Source: CAVSJJ01 sp963771015
GTDB lineage: Bacteria > Actinomycetota > Actinomycetes > Actinomycetales > Dermatophilaceae
NCBI GenBank assembly: GCA_963771015.1
Contig: CAVYRN010000010.1
Span: 68,634 to 132,633 of the forward strand
DNA: 64,000 nt
Direction: 5' to 3'
Below are positions 32,591-40,503 of the stretch, piece by piece. The notes below the pieces were generated by a model. That model saw only the letters and a list, made by a program, of their open reading frames with translations. It was not told the DNA's origin and searched no databases. Numbering within the stretch: the stretch's first letter is position 1; each line of letters begins with the position of its first letter. The position numbers and the translations under genes were made by a program.

Positions 32591-33723
32591 CAGGCCACCG
32601 AGCGCGACGACGCCGCCCGCAGGGTGCGACCCAGGGCGAGGTACTCGCGGGCGACGGCCGGCCACAGCAGGGACGGGGCCAGCCCGCGTGCGGTCGCCGC
32701 CATCTGGTCGGCGAGGCCGTCCTCGGTCAGGACGCGACGCAGCGCCGCCGCGAGGGCGGCGGGGTCGCGCTGCGGCACGAGCAGCCCGGCACCACCGGAG
32801 AGGAGCTCGACGGCATGCGGGAACGAGGTGGACACGACGGGCTTGCCGGCGGCGACGGCCTCGGTGAGCACGCCGGAGGTCACCTGTTCGCTCGAGTCGT
32901 AGGGCAGGAGGACCACGTCGGCGGCGCGGACGATCGCCCGCAGGTCCGAGCTCGGCAGGTAGCGCGCGTCGAAGCGCACCGACGACAGCAGGTCGAGGTC
33001 GCTCGCCAGGGCGACCAGCCGCTCGCGGTACACCTCTCCGTCGCGCTCCAGCACCCGGGGGTGGGTCTGACCGACGACCTGGTAGGTCGGCGCGGGCACG
33101 ACGTCGCGGAGCTCGGCCAGGGCGAGCAGCGCCCACTCGATGCCCTTCCCCTCACCGAGCAGTCCCCAGGTCAGGATGGTGGGCCGGTTGGCCGACGGGG
33201 CAGCTCCGGCCAGGAGAGGGGTGTGGTTGTCCTCGGCCCCGTGGGCGATGACGCTGACCCGCTCCGGTGACACGCCCCAGCCGGAGATCAGCCGCTCGCG
33301 GGCCGTCTCGGTCATGGTGACGAGGGCGGACGAGGCCTGACACAGGGCAGCCATCACCCGATGCTGGTTCGCCGTCGGCCGGGTGAGCACGGTGTGCAGC
33401 ACCGACACCACCGGCACCGTGAGGCGTTCGACGACGTCGAGCACGTCCTCGCCGTCGGGTCCGCCGAAGATGCCGAACTCGTGCTGGACGATGGCCACGT
33501 CGTAGCCGTCGAGCACCACGGCCGTGTCCCTGGCCCCGTGCGCACGCCCGGTCACCCACTGGTGGACGACCGGCAGCTGCGGCGGCTCGAGCTCGTCGAC
33601 GATGCGCACGACCCCGACGTGCGCACCGACCCGCTGGAGGTGCGTCACCAGGGCCTTGGCGAAGGTCGCGATCCCGCACTGGGTGGAGGGGTAGGTCGAA
33701 AGGACGGCGAATCGAACGCCCAT
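32590..33723 (-). CDS. GT4-type glycosyltransferase
   Basis: 377 residues with a GT-B fold: FAVLSTYPSTQCGIATFAKALVTHL at the N-terminus, acceptor-side VAIVQHEFGIFGG, and the donor-binding half with ILTWGLLGEGKGIEWAL and SSEQVTSGVLTEAVAAGKPVVST. Retaining transferases of this kind use nucleotide-sugars such as GDP-mannose. First gene of the operon with the alpha/alpha-barrel and GH130 proteins. ATG 33723 (MGVRFAVLS) is preferred; an upstream TTG at 33741 is weaker. The palindrome CCAACGTGTTGG just upstream (33738-33749) may be regulatory. Confidence 0.85.
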   Translation of the reverse strand: MGVRFAVLSTYPSTQCGIATFAKALVTHLQRVGAHVGVVRIVDELEPPQLPVVHQWVTGRAHGARDTAVVLDGYDVAIVQHEFGIFGGPDGEDVLDVVERLTVPVVSVLHTVLTRPTANQHRVMAALCQASSALVTMTETARERLISGWGVSPERVSVIAHGAEDNHTPLLAGAAPSANRPTILTWGLLGEGKGIEWALLALAELRDVVPAPTYQVVGQTHPRVLERDGEVYRERLVALASDLDLLSSVRFDARYLPSSDLRAIVRAADVVLLPYDSSEQVTSGVLTEAVAAGKPVVSTSFPHAVELLSGGAGLLVPQRDPAALAAALRRVLTEDGLADQMAATARGLAPSLLWPAVAREYLALGRTLRAASSRSVA

Positions 33724-33927
33724 CAGGGCCTGCTTTCCCAACGTGTTGGCGCAGCTGACTGCTGCCGTGCACGAAGGGGAAAGGTGGCCGTCCCGAGGCG
33801 CTCAACCACGAGGGTGGCGCCGATGAACCGGAGGAAGCTCCGAGCTGATCTCGCACCCTCAGCCTACCATCGGGCGGATGTCACGCCCTCCCGTGTACGT
33901 TGAGGGCGTCAGCCTCGGGAGGCCCCC

Positions 33928-34956
33928 ATCAGAGTCGCCGTGCTCGCCTCGATCGCCCACAGCGTCCCGCCGCGGTCGTACGGGCCGTGGGAGCAGGTGG
34001 CCTCGACGCTCGCCGAGGGACTCGTCGGCCGCGGCCACGACGTCACCCTGTTCGCCACCGCGGACTCGACGACCTCCGCCCGCCTCCACGCCGAGTCCCC
34101 GGCCGGGTACGAGGAGGACCCGTCGGTCGACGCCAAGGTGTACGAGGCGCTGCACATCGCGGCCGCCTTCGAACGCGCCGACCGGTTCGACGTCATCAGC
34201 AACCAGTTCGACTTCCTCCCCCTCGCCTTCAGCCGGCTCGTGGCCACGCCCGTCGTGACGACGATCCACGGCTTCTCCTCCGAGCGCATCGTCCCGGCCT
34301 ACCGCGCCTATGACGACATCGGGCACTACGTCTCGATCAGCGACGCGGACCGCCACCCCGACCTGACGTATGCCGCGACGATCCACCACGGGATCGACGT
34401 CGACGCGTTCACCCTCGGCGCGGGACGGGGCGGCTACCTGCTCTTCCTCGGCCGCATCCACCCCGACAAGGGCACCCACACGGCGATCGAGGTCGCCCGA
34501 CGCGCCGGCCTCCCGCTGGTCATCGCCGGCGTCGTCCAGGACGCCGCGTACCACCGCGAGCACGTCGAACCCTTCGTCGACGGCGTCCACGTGTCGTACC
34601 TCGGCCCGGTCGGCCCGGCGGAGCGCGACCGGCTGCTCGGCGGCGCCCTCGCGCTGCTCCATCTCATCGACTTCGACGAGCCGTTCGGGCTCGCCGTCGT
34701 CGAGGCCCTGGCCACCGGCACCCCGGTGATCACGCATCCCCGCGGGTCGATGCCCGAGATCGTCCGTCCGGGCGTCACCGGGTTCCTCGTCACCGGCGTG
34801 GACGAGGCCGTCCGGGCCGTGCCCGCCGCCGGCCGCCTGGACCGGCGTGCCTGCCGCGCCGACGCGGTGGCCCGGTTCTCCGCGGATCGGATGGTCGAGG
34901 ACTACGAGGCGCTCTTCACCGCCGTGGTCCAGGCTCGCCCGCAGAGGCAGTCCTGA
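33928..34956 (+). CDS. GT4-type glycosyltransferase with a probable AUC start codon
   Basis: About 342 residues: IRVAVLASIAHSVPPRSYGPWEQVAS at the start, TTIHGFSSERI in the middle, YLLFLGRIHPDKGTHTAIEVA and FDEPFGLAVVEALATGTPVI for the donor site. CGGGAGG (33916-33922) stands five bases before ATC 33928. The only upstream in-frame codons back to a TGA at 33901 include no ATG, GTG or TTG, and the next GTG (33940) is 17 bases from the ribosome site. I therefore place the start at ATC 33928; GTG 33940 is the conventional alternative. Divergent from the GT4/GH130 operon. Confidence 0.82.
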   Translation: MRVAVLASIAHSVPPRSYGPWEQVASTLAEGLVGRGHDVTLFATADSTTSARLHAESPAGYEEDPSVDAKVYEALHIAAAFERADRFDVISNQFDFLPLAFSRLVATPVVTTIHGFSSERIVPAYRAYDDIGHYVSISDADRHPDLTYAATIHHGIDVDAFTLGAGRGGYLLFLGRIHPDKGTHTAIEVARRAGLPLVIAGVVQDAAYHREHVEPFVDGVHVSYLGPVGPAERDRLLGGALALLHLIDFDEPFGLAVVEALATGTPVITHPRGSMPEIVRPGVTGFLVTGVDEAVRAVPAAGRLDRRACRADAVARFSADRMVEDYEALFTAVVQARPQRQS

Positions 34957-35095
34957 ACGGTCGACGGCCCTCCGGCGAGGGCTCCCCGAACGAGGCAAAC
35001 CTCACGTCGCGAGGCCGTCCGCGCGGTCCTACGCTGCGAGATACCGGTCGCCCTGCTCAGCGGCCGGAGCCCATCCGAAAGGAAGTTCGAGAAAC

Positions 35096-36886
35096 ATGCG
35101 AACCCGCAAGGTCCTCGTCGGCGTCGCTGCCGTCGCGGCCATGACCCTCGCGGCGGCCCCGGCCGCATCCGCGCACAAGGGCCGGCATACCACGCCGAAG
35201 ACGGCCAACATCACCCTGCTGGCCACCACCGACGTCCACGGCAACATCAACAACTGGGACTACTTCAAGAACGCCCCCTACGCCGACCGGAGCGGCGACA
35301 CCAAGGGCCTGGCCAGCACGGCCTCCATCGTCAAGGCGGTCCGGGCCGAGAAGGGCAAGAAGAACGTCGTCGTCGTCGACAACGGCGACGCGCTCCAGGG
35401 CACCCCGCTGGACTACTACTTCGCCGTGCAGGAGCCGGTCACCAAGACCAGGCTCGACCACCCGATGGCGGTGGCCTACAACACGATCGGGTATGACGCC
35501 CAGGTCGTCGGCAACCACGAGTTCAACTACGGTCTGCCGCTGCTCAACGCCTACGTCAAGGACGCCGACTTCCCGGTGCTCGGCGCCAACGTCATCAACG
35601 TCAAGACGGGCAAGCCCTACTACAAGCCCTACACGATGATCACCAAGGCCGTTCCCGACGGGCGCCCGATCAAGATCGGCATCGTCGGGGTGACCACCCC
35701 CGGGTCGACCATCTGGGACAAGGCCAACGTCGAGGGCAAGCTCCGCTTCGACGACATGGTGGCGACCGCCGCCAAGTGGGTGCCCGTCGTGCGCGCCCGC
35801 GGTGCGGACATCGTCATCGTCCTGGCGCACGGAGGCATCGGCGGCACCTCGTCGTACGGCGGCGACCTGCCGGCGGAGAACCCGGACGACATCATCGCCC
35901 AGAAGGTGCCCGGCATCGACGTCGTCGTCGTCGGCCACACCCACCGGGACGTCCCCGAGCAGTGGGTCACCAACGAGGTGACCGGCAAGCAGGTGCTGCT
36001 CACCCAGCCGAAGTACTGGGCGCAGACGGTCTCGCAGGTGGACTTCACCCTGACCCGGGCGACCGAGCACTCGCGGTGGTCGGTGGACTCGATGGTCACC
36101 ACCTCGCTGCGGGCCAAGGACTACCCCGAGGACCCGGCCTTCACCAAGGCGCTGAAGTACTACGACGACAAGACCCTCGCGTACGTCAACCAGGTCGTCG
36201 CGCAGTCGGCGCAGGAGCTCCCGGCCACCGAGTCCCGGTACAAGGACACGGCGATCATGGACTTCATCCAGAAGGTCCAGACCGACACCGTGCAGCAGGC
36301 CATGGTCGGGACGTCGTATGCCGACACCCCGGTGCTGTCGATCGCGGCCCCGTTCTCGCGGACCGCCGTCTTCCCCCAGGGGGACGTGACGATCCGTGAC
36401 ATCGCCGGCCTCTACATCTACGACAACACCCTGCAGGCCAAGCTGCTGACCGGCGCCGAGGTCAAGGACTACCTCGAGTACTCCGCGAAGTACTTCGAGC
36501 AGGTCGCGGCGGGCGGCACGTTCGACCCGGCGACGATGACCAACGCCCCGAGCGGTGCCACGCCCGACTACAACTACGACATCATCTCGGGCATCAACTA
36601 CGACATCGACATCAGCCAGCCGGTCGGGTCGCGCATCGTCAACATGACGATGCCCGACGGCACGCCGGTCTCGCCGACCGACACCTTCGTCGTGGCGGTC
36701 AACAACTACCGGGCCAGCGGCGGCGGCAACTTCCCGCACATCGCCACGGCTCCGGTGGTCTACAACCAGCTCATGGAGATCCGCCAGCTCCTCATCGACT
36801 CGGCGTCCGCAGCGGGCGTCATCGACCCGGCGGACTTCTTCGTCCAGAACTGGCAGCTGACGATCGCCGGCGTCCCGGTGTTCTGA
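35096..36886 (+). CDS. Secreted 5'-nucleotidase / 2',3'-cyclic phosphodiesterase family protein
   Basis: 596 residues. Signal peptide VLVGVAAVAAMTLAAAPAASA. The calcineurin-like metallophosphoesterase domain has LLATTDVHGNI, VVVDNGDALQGTP, VVGNHEFNYG, IVLAHGGIGG and VVVGHTHRD (residues about 40-300). The substrate-specificity domain ends with TFVVAVNNYRASGGGNFPH. It probably removes phosphate from extracellular nucleotides to supply phosphate and nucleosides. ATG 35096 follows GAAAGGAAG; a TACGCT at 35030-35035 may be its -10. Ends in a strong terminator. Confidence 0.88.
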   Translation: MRTRKVLVGVAAVAAMTLAAAPAASAHKGRHTTPKTANITLLATTDVHGNINNWDYFKNAPYADRSGDTKGLASTASIVKAVRAEKGKKNVVVVDNGDALQGTPLDYYFAVQEPVTKTRLDHPMAVAYNTIGYDAQVVGNHEFNYGLPLLNAYVKDADFPVLGANVINVKTGKPYYKPYTMITKAVPDGRPIKIGIVGVTTPGSTIWDKANVEGKLRFDDMVATAAKWVPVVRARGADIVIVLAHGGIGGTSSYGGDLPAENPDDIIAQKVPGIDVVVVGHTHRDVPEQWVTNEVTGKQVLLTQPKYWAQTVSQVDFTLTRATEHSRWSVDSMVTTSLRAKDYPEDPAFTKALKYYDDKTLAYVNQVVAQSAQELPATESRYKDTAIMDFIQKVQTDTVQQAMVGTSYADTPVLSIAAPFSRTAVFPQGDVTIRDIAGLYIYDNTLQAKLLTGAEVKDYLEYSAKYFEQVAAGGTFDPATMTNAPSGATPDYNYDIISGINYDIDISQPVGSRIVNMTMPDGTPVSPTDTFVVAVNNYRASGGGNFPHIATAPVVYNQLMEIRQLLIDSASAAGVIDPADFFVQNWQLTIAGVPVF

Positions 36887-36900
36887 CGGCAACCGACAGC

Positions 36901-36934
36901 GAGGGGGTCCGCGGCAGCCGCCGCGGACCCCCTC
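36901..36934 (+). terminator. Terminator after the 5'-nucleotidase gene
   Basis: GAGGGGGTCCGCGG (36901-36914) pairs with CCGCGGACCCCCTC (36921-36934) around a six-base loop, 15 bases after the stop. Confidence 0.8.
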
Positions 36935-36996
36935 CGCGGTTCACCGCCGGCGTGAGTGGGTGGTGGATGTATCAACGACCGCGGTTCGGGGCTCCC

Positions 36997-37045
36997 TTCA
37001 TCGGTAGGCACGTGCCTGCCTTTCATCGGTAGGCGCACGCCTGCC
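36997..37045. promoter_or_regulatory. Tandem palindrome pair upstream of the G1 peptidase gene
   Basis: A 24-bp unit (TTCATC followed by GGTAGGCACGTGCCTGCC) at 36997-37020 is repeated at 37022-37045 with GCGCACGC in place of the centre. Each is a near-perfect dyad, spaced 25 bp. They end 21 bases before ATG 37066, so they may be operators or a structured 5' leader. Confidence 0.7.
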
Positions 37046-37065
37046 GGGGACAAGGGAGAGCAACC

Positions 37066-38070
37066 ATGGTCACGAAAGACCCGATCGGACGCGGACGATC
37101 CACGAGGACGCGCGCGGAGAGGGCCGTCGTCCCGGAGTCACTGACCCGCAAGGGTTTCCAGATCCGCGGCCTCGGCCCGCTGCCGGACGGCTTCGACCCG
37201 ATGAAGGCGACGGCCCGCCAGCTCGCGGCATACCGGCTCCCGCGCCGGCCCGACCCCCGCAAGGAGCCGCAGCTGCGCCGGCTGTGGGACCGCACGATGT
37301 CCCGCACCCAGCTGTGGATCACCCCCGAGTTCGAGCACCGCGAGCACATCACCCACGGCCCGGCACGCGGGGCCGGCGGTCGGGCCGTCAGCGCGCGCCT
37401 CGCCACGCCAGCCGTCTCCAACGCGACGTCGAGCAACTGGTCGGGCGCCGCGAACTTCTCGCCCGCGGGGAAGCCCTACGGCTTCGTCGGCGGCCAGTGG
37501 ACCGTGCCGAGCCCGAACACCAAGGCCGACGGCGCGTACTACGCCTCGGAGTGGGTCGGCATCGACGGGTGGAACTCCAGCGACGTCCTCCAGGCCGGGA
37601 CCGAGACCCAGGTGACGAAGGTCCTGTTCTTCCGGTCCACCCAGGTCTACACGTGGTGGGAGTGGTTCCCCGCGGGCGAGGTCCGGATCAACAACCTGCC
37701 GGTCTCGCCGGGCGACGTCATGTACTGCCTCATCTGCGCCGACTCGGCGACCCACGCGACGGTCTACTTCAGCAACCAGTCCCAGGGCGTCGGCACGCGC
37801 TTCGACATCACTCCGCCCGCCGGCACGACGTTGACGGGCAACGTCGCCGAGTGGGTCGTCGAGCGGCCCAGCGTCAGCGGGTCGGTCGCGAACCTCACCG
37901 ACTATGCCGCGTGCTACTTCGACGAGTGCATCGCCGGAGGCAACGGAAACGTCGACAACCTCAGCGGCGCCTCGCTCATCACCATGACCGGGACCGGCGG
38001 CGCGACGCTGTCGGAGCCGACCCAGGAGAACGACCACGTCGTCAAGGTCACCTGGCGCAGGTCGAGCTGA
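37066..38070 (+). CDS. Peptidase G1 (eqolisin) family protein
   Basis: 334 residues. The first ~110 residues are basic and lack a signal peptide. The eqolisin domain runs from SNATSSNWSGAANFS to the end, with the catalytic glutamine Q144 in GGQWTVPS and glutamate E262 in VAEWVVERPS. In fungi these glutamic peptidases act at pH 2-4; bacterial members are less studied. The lack of a signal peptide is odd for a family that is normally secreted. GGGAGAG precedes ATG 37066. Confidence 0.85.
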   Translation: MVTKDPIGRGRSTRTRAERAVVPESLTRKGFQIRGLGPLPDGFDPMKATARQLAAYRLPRRPDPRKEPQLRRLWDRTMSRTQLWITPEFEHREHITHGPARGAGGRAVSARLATPAVSNATSSNWSGAANFSPAGKPYGFVGGQWTVPSPNTKADGAYYASEWVGIDGWNSSDVLQAGTETQVTKVLFFRSTQVYTWWEWFPAGEVRINNLPVSPGDVMYCLICADSATHATVYFSNQSQGVGTRFDITPPAGTTLTGNVAEWVVERPSVSGSVANLTDYAACYFDECIAGGNGNVDNLSGASLITMTGTGGATLSEPTQENDHVVKVTWRRSS

Positions 38071-38106
38071 CCGCGGCCGTCCGCGACCGGTTCAACGCCG
38101 ACTCGC

Positions 38107-39000
38107 CTACCGCACGCCCCTCAGCACCGCTGACAGCTGAGCGTCGGAGGGTCGCGGGCCCGGCTCCGCGCCTGGCGACCTGCCGGACGACCCGTCCCGC
38201 GACCCCGACGACGTGAGGTCGTCGTCGGGGTCGGGCGTCGCCAGCAGCTGCGGTCGCGCGCTGCGCACGAGGAGCAGCCCCCACCCGAGCACGAGGACGT
38301 CGTGGCCGACGAGCACGAGGGCGAGGAGCCCGCCGTGCAGGCCCGTCGTGTGGAACAACAGGTCGCCGACCGCGTGGACAGCGACGAGGAGCCAGATGGC
38401 GTTGGTCCGCCAACGAAGGATGGCGTAGCCGAAGCCGAATGCCGTGGCGCCGACGGCCTGGGACGCCGTGACCCAGATGTTCTGGCCGAAGACGATGTTG
38501 GTCAGGTGGCTCATGCCGAACAGGACCGCCGTGGCGGTGGCGGCTCGAACGGGGCCGAGGGTGCTCGCGACACGGAGCATGATGCCGCGGAACCACAGCT
38601 CCTCGTAGACGCCGGTTGCGGCGTAGCCGACGACGAGGACGGCGAGGGCCCCGGCCGTCGGTGGCGTCCAGCCCCACAGCAGCGGCACCAGCGCCACCGC
38701 GACCGGCACCGAGAGCAGACGCAGGTTGCGCCAGCCGGACGGCCCGCCCGCCGCAACGCGGGACCAACCGATCCGAGAGGTCCAGAACAGGGCGGCGGCT
38801 GCCAGGGCCACGACGACGACGAGGCGACGCGTCGTCGGGTCGGTCTGGGGAGCGAGGATGCCGCTCAGCCATTGCCCGGCCACGGCGGCGGCCACCGCGA
38901 GGCCCGCCATGGCGAGCATGGTGCGAGCGGGACGTTGGGAGAGGTCGGTCGAGCCGGTCTCCTTGATGGCGCGGATCCTGGGGTCGAGGGAGGTGCTCAT
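38107..39000 (-). CDS. CPBP family intramembrane glutamic endopeptidase (Abi/CAAX-protease-like)
   Basis: 297 residues with about eight membrane helices. The catalytic motifs are EELWFRGI (EExxxR), FGMSHLTN and HAVGD, as in Rce1-like CPBP proteases. A cytoplasmic Asp/Ser/Arg-rich tail of ~45 residues follows. It may process membrane peptides or act in immunity; nothing local decides. It follows the 169-residue membrane protein gene by 15 bases on the same strand. Confidence 0.85.
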   Translation of the reverse strand: MSTSLDPRIRAIKETGSTDLSQRPARTMLAMAGLAVAAAVAGQWLSGILAPQTDPTTRRLVVVVALAAAALFWTSRIGWSRVAAGGPSGWRNLRLLSVPVAVALVPLLWGWTPPTAGALAVLVVGYAATGVYEELWFRGIMLRVASTLGPVRAATATAVLFGMSHLTNIVFGQNIWVTASQAVGATAFGFGYAILRWRTNAIWLLVAVHAVGDLLFHTTGLHGGLLALVLVGHDVLVLGWGLLLVRSARPQLLATPDPDDDLTSSGSRDGSSGRSPGAEPGPRPSDAQLSAVLRGVR

Positions 39001-39015
39001 CGTCGGCTCCGTGTC

Positions 39016-39525
39016 TCAGGCGGTGGCGAGGGAGTGGCGGGAGGCGACGGTGACTCGCGTCGCCAGGTAGACGGTCCGGACGAGCACCATGCCCAGGGCC
39101 ATGACGACGAAGGCAGCGGTCCAGGCGTCTGCACCGGTGATCGCGTGCTGCATCGAGAACTGACCGACGGTGCGCGCGCCGGCGCCGTTCGCCCACTCGG
39201 CGAAGGCGATCCGGCCGACGATCATCACGACCCACAAGGCGGCGAACATGGCGCCCGCGGTCGCGACGACCTTGCCGTCGCGGTGGTGCAGCCGGGTGAC
39301 GGCACCGGCGGCGAGGCCGAACGCCACCCCGATCGACCCGCCGATGAGGATGAGGGCGACGTCGTTGCCCTGGGTGGGGACGGCCCGGAGGAAGTAGCCG
39401 CCCACAACGACCACGATCACCATCGGCAGGACGAAGGTCGACCGGGTGATCTCACGCGTCCCCAGGTTGCGGGTGAGTGCCCACCCGAGGAGGACGATGG
39501 AGAGGATCCACTGCACGGTGCTCAT
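39016..39525 (-). CDS. Small four- to five-helix membrane protein, unknown function
   Basis: 169 residues, nearly all hydrophobic (WILSIVLLGWALTRNLG, FVLPMVIVVVVGGYFL, ALILIGGSIGVAFGLAAG, GAMFAALWVVMIVGRI, AAFVVMALGMVLVRTVYLATR). The layout is that of CcdC/DUF1453-like proteins, but I am not sure of the family. AAGGAGC precedes ATG 39525. It is the first gene of a two-gene unit with the CPBP protease, and its upstream region carries twin dyads facing the response-regulator gene. Confidence 0.75.
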   Translation of the reverse strand: MSTVQWILSIVLLGWALTRNLGTREITRSTFVLPMVIVVVVGGYFLRAVPTQGNDVALILIGGSIGVAFGLAAGAVTRLHHRDGKVVATAGAMFAALWVVMIVGRIAFAEWANGAGARTVGQFSMQHAITGADAWTAAFVVMALGMVLVRTVYLATRVTVASRHSLATA

Positions 39526-39537
39526 GTCGAGCTCCTT

Positions 39538-39575
39538 TTCTTGTCGGTACGACGAGTTCTTGTCGGTGCGACGAG
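39538..39575. promoter_or_regulatory. Two adjacent 19-bp direct repeats, each a dyad (TTGTCG-N3-CGACGA)
   Basis: TTCTTGTCGGTACGACGAG (39538-39556) is repeated immediately at 39557-39575 with one change (A to G). Each holds the imperfect dyad TTGTCG/CGACGA. They lie just upstream of the ribosome site of the 169-residue membrane protein gene. A candidate operator, possibly for the neighbouring NarL-type regulator (inference). Nothing else is recognisable up to 39822 except a TCATGTG/CACATGA inverted repeat at 39623-39661. Confidence 0.6.
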
Positions 39576-39822
39576 CATCCGTCCCGAGCGGGCGCCGCCG
39601 CGTCGGCGCTGAGGACGGGACCTCATGTGACGAAGAGCCGCTGCGCGTCTCGGCCACATGACGTAGGGGTGCGCCGTGCCCCCGCACTCCGCCGTCCCGT
39701 TGGCGCCAGGAACGGTCGCCCTGCATCAGCCGCCGCGTGGCGTTGACGGGTCTTCTCGCGCCGTGGAATGCTCCGTCGAAAGCCGGGGATCGGGTGCCTC
39801 GCCAGGAAGACTCGGAGCACCG

Positions 39823-40503
39823 ATGGTGGATGACAACAGCCCGACGAGAGTGTTCCTCGTTGACGATCATGAGGTGGTCAGGACCGGCTTGGCCGCGTAC
39901 CTCGCCACGGAACCGGGCATGTCCGTGATCGGCGAGGCGTCGAACGGACGTCGAGCCCTCGACGAGCTCGCGGTCCTGGCCAACACCGGCGCGCTCCCGG
40001 ACGTGGTGCTGATGGACGTGCTGATGCCGCAGATGGACGGGATCACCGCGACGGCCGAGATCAAGGCGAGATGGCCCGAGGTCGAGGTCGTGGCCGTGAC
40101 GAGCTTCCTCGAGGAGGAGAAGATCCGGGGGGCGCTGATCGCGGGGGCGGTCGGGTACCTCCTCAAGGACGCCGACGCACCGGAGGTCGCCGCCGCCATC
40201 CGCTCCGCGAGGGCGGGCGAGGTGCATCTGGACCCGGCCGCCGCCAAGGCCCTGACGGACGCCCTGCGTGCGCCGAAGAAGGAGTCGGCGGCACTGACGC
40301 CGAGGGAGCGCGACGTCGTCGTTGCCATCGCCGAGGGCGGGACGAACCGGGAGATCGCGAAGAGCCTCGGTGTCACCGAGCGCACCGCACGCACGCACGT
40401 GTCGAACATCCTGGCCAAGCTCGGGCTGGCCAGCCGCACCCAGGCCGCGATGTGGGCCGTGCGCGAGGGTCTGGTCCGGACGTCGCCGACGGGCGAACGG
40501 TGA
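39823..40503 (+). CDS. NarL/LuxR-family response regulator
   Basis: 226 residues. Receiver domain: VFLVDDHEVVRTGL, phospho-acceptor D65 in VVLMDVLMPQMDG, and Lys in YLLKDADAPEV. A LuxR-type helix-turn-helix follows (LTPRERDVVVAIAEGGTNREIAKSLGVTERTARTHVSNIL). It should be phosphorylated by the kinase whose GTG overlaps its stop (GTGA). GGAG precedes ATG 39823. Targets may include the divergent membrane-protein/CPBP unit. Confidence 0.9.
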   Translation: MVDDNSPTRVFLVDDHEVVRTGLAAYLATEPGMSVIGEASNGRRALDELAVLANTGALPDVVLMDVLMPQMDGITATAEIKARWPEVEVVAVTSFLEEEKIRGALIAGAVGYLLKDADAPEVAAAIRSARAGEVHLDPAAAKALTDALRAPKKESAALTPRERDVVVAIAEGGTNREIAKSLGVTERTARTHVSNILAKLGLASRTQAAMWAVREGLVRTSPTGER

